Positions 62,867 to 64,000 of a DNA stretch of 64,000 nucleotides are shown one piece after another. How positions within the stretch are numbered: position 1 is the first letter of the stretch; each line of letters opens with the position of its first letter. The notes below the pieces were generated by a model. The model was not told the DNA's origin. It saw only the letters and a list, made by a program, of their open reading frames with translations, and searched no databases. The DNA comes from Sphingomonas aerophila. GTDB taxonomy: Bacteria > Pseudomonadota > Alphaproteobacteria > Sphingomonadales > Sphingomonadaceae. The stretch covers positions 62,001-126,000 of the forward strand of contig NZ_JACIJK010000007.1 in NCBI RefSeq assembly GCF_014199305.1. Reading direction: 5' to 3'. The translations under genes were made by a program, and so were the position numbers.

Positions 62867-63663
62867 GCTCCGCGCCCCAATGTGCGGCGGATCGCGTCGA
62901 TCGCGGCCGGCTCCATTGCGCGGTAGCCTGCGGCTGTCGGGTGCACCCCGTCGCTCGCAAACCCCGGTTTCATCGCACCCTCTGCCGTCGCAAGAACCGG
63001 GTGGTAGTCGACCCAGGTAAAGCGGTTGCGGGCGGCGTAACTCTTGATCCAGGCGTTCAGCGCCGCGATTTGTGGCATCGGCTTCTTGTCGCGGCTCCAG
63101 GGAAAGCTTGCAGCCGGGGGAATGGAGGCGAGGATCACCTTGATCCCGTTGGCGCGGGCCAGCTCCGCCATGCTCTGGATGTTGCCCTCGACCGTTTCGA
63201 TCGTCGCGGCGCCGGTGTTGCCGGCGACATCGTTGGTGCCGGCCATTATGTGCACCGCGCGTGGATGAAGATTGATCACGTCCTGGCGAAAGCGGACCAG
63301 CATCTGCGGCGTCGTCTGCCCACTGATCCCCCGGTCAACGCGACCGTCGGTCCAGAACGCGCGGTCAAGGTTGATCCAGTTATCGGTAATCGAGTCACCC
63401 ATGAACACGACGCGTGGCCGTTCGCGTAATGCCCGGTTGTCGGCGGCGTACCGGCACAGCTGGCCATAGTCGCGGGTCAGCATGCGGAGGTTCCACATCT
63501 GCCAGCCCTCGCCGTCGCTGGGCTTCGGATGAACAGGGCAGGGATCCGCGACAATGCCCGAGGGATCATCGGCGTAGCGATCGCCAGGCACCCTGGTCTG
63601 TGCCGACGCATAACCAGTGGTCAGCAGCGTGACCAGAACCGCTCCGCCAACGAACCTGACCAA
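62863..63663 (-). CDS. SGNH/GDSL hydrolase, secreted
   Basis: 266 residues from a TTG codon preceded by GGGAGAG, with signal peptide VRFVGGAVLVTLLTTGYASAQ. SGNH blocks: VVFMGDSITDNW (Ser), GISGQTTPQM (Gly), IMAGTNDVAG (Asn), FASDGVHPTAAGY (Asp/His). A GTG nine codons upstream is the alternative start but lacks a ribosome-binding site. First gene of the minus-strand fucose operon, so its promoter controls the fucosidase, permease and pathway genes. An acetyl esterase role on plant oligosaccharides is inferred. Confidence 0.87.
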   Translation of the reverse strand: MVRFVGGAVLVTLLTTGYASAQTRVPGDRYADDPSGIVADPCPVHPKPSDGEGWQMWNLRMLTRDYGQLCRYAADNRALRERPRVVFMGDSITDNWINLDRAFWTDGRVDRGISGQTTPQMLVRFRQDVINLHPRAVHIMAGTNDVAGNTGAATIETVEGNIQSMAELARANGIKVILASIPPAASFPWSRDKKPMPQIAALNAWIKSYAARNRFTWVDYHPVLATAEGAMKPGFASDGVHPTAAGYRAMEPAAIDAIRRTLGRGA

Positions 63664-63771
63664 CTCTTCTCTCCCGCTCCGTCGGCTCACCGCAACTGAC
63701 GAGTCAGCCGTACGGTCGGTGCCGTTCTGTCGGACCTTACAGCAGAGCGGCCGGGCTAACGCAACATACCA

Positions 63772-63786
63772 TGAAAACGCGTTTCA
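63772..63786. promoter_or_regulatory. LacI-type operator candidate upstream of fucose operon
   Basis: TGAAAACGCGTTTCA: TGAAA and TTTCA arms around ACGCG, close to the TGAAA-NCGN-TTTCA form bound by LacI-family regulators. It lies between the fucose operon and a divergent aldehyde dehydrogenase gene. No LacI gene is in the window. Confidence 0.5.
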
Positions 63787-63905
63787 GATATGAACATCCC
63801 ACCGGGTTCACCAACGTTTCCGATTACAAGTGCTTGTCGCCTCTGGTTGGTTTCCCATCTTTGCGCCACGAGATTGCGCCCATGCGCGCCCTGTGGAGTT
63901 CACTC

Positions 63906-64000
63906 ATGACCTATTGCGACACCCAGCTTTTTATCAACGGCGAATGGCGCGATTCCGCGGACGGCAGGTCGCTTCCGGTGCGCAATCCTGCAACCGGTGC
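63906..64000 (+). CDS. Aldehyde dehydrogenase family protein (3' truncated by window edge)
   Basis: Only the first 31 codons are in the window: CDTQLFINGEWRDSADGR followed by PVRNPATG, the standard N-terminus of NAD(P)-dependent aldehyde dehydrogenases, including succinate-semialdehyde and lactaldehyde dehydrogenases. GGAG lies 9 bases upstream of the ATG. It is divergent from the fucose operon, sharing the region with the LacI-type site, so a role in sugar aldehyde oxidation is possible. Confidence 0.75.
   Translation, partial: MTYCDTQLFINGEWRDSADGRSLPVRNPATG

Noticed and set aside
1..64000. tRNA, rRNA, CRISPR arrays, insertion sequences, prophage and attachment sites
   Set aside because: No cloverleaf-like sequence, repeat-spacer array, transposase, integrase or flanking direct repeats was found by eye on either strand.

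Overview
The window is one contiguous, GC-rich, gene-dense bacterial chromosome segment. It looks like a sphingomonad (Sphingomonadales, Alphaproteobacteria). The grounds are a RegB/RegA two-component pair joined to a cyoABCD-SURF1 operon, a 979-residue TonB-dependent receptor of the Xanthomonas/Caulobacter/sphingomonad sugar-uptake type, non-phosphorylating sugar acid pathways, a ManD-type mannonate dehydratase, and DUF3606 and DUF72 genes. No rRNA, tRNA, CRISPR array, insertion sequence, phage gene or integrase was seen. The species call is inference from gene content.

Layout. 1-3165: two serine beta-lactamase-like hydrolases (the first cut by the window edge). 3214-5092: an Lrp/AsnC regulator divergent from a leucine dehydrogenase coupled to a small ACT-domain protein. 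5115-11739 (minus): one overlapping operon cyoABCD, SURF1, regB, regA, i.e. a bo3-type quinol oxidase with its assembly factor and the redox-sensing RegBA pair; an MHS-type transporter diverges from it. 13201-21864: a D-galactose/galactonate unit (dgoA, dgoK, SSS transporter, GntR regulator, GH43, GH5-like hydrolase, galM, dgoD). 21950-29490: housekeeping and stress genes (RNase H-like, DUF3606, DUF72, ATP-dependent DNA ligase, two TPM proteins with LemA, a stress protein, a GlsB-like membrane protein, a triple-PAS LuxR protein, a 36-residue membrane ORF). 29603-33845: LysR, pirin, an alpha/beta hydrolase, and a cyclic-nucleotide-domain/thioredoxin-reductase fusion. 34173-38970: glucuronoxylan-derived glucuronate use (GH67, ManD, ExuT-like transporter). 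38986-44588 (minus): an alternative cytochrome c oxidase operon with an FNR-type box at its head. 44690-63663: L-fucose catabolism in two blocks (FAH hydrolase, fuconate dehydratase and IclR; then mutarotase, SDR, aldo-keto reductase, lactonase, permease, GH29 fucosidase, SGNH esterase). Between the two blocks lie a GH31 alpha-xylosidase/glucosidase, a GH35 beta-galactosidase, a Tat-exported esterase, a TonB receptor and a second SGNH hydrolase. The last 95 bases begin an aldehyde dehydrogenase.

How it works together. The carbohydrate genes fit a plant cell wall degrader. GH67/ManD/ExuT deal with the glucuronate side chains of xylan. GH31, GH35, GH29, the esterases and the TonB receptor together match the side chains of fucogalactoxyloglucan (xylose, galactose, fucose, acetyl). 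Every step from L-fucose to pyruvate plus lactate has a candidate gene, and the galactonate genes take galactose to pyruvate plus glyceraldehyde 3-phosphate. Two terminal oxidases serve respiration. The most unusual object is subunit I of the second oxidase: it keeps all haem and copper ligands but, by motif alignment, has lost the key residues of both canonical proton channels (D and K). The quinol oxidase in the same window keeps them.
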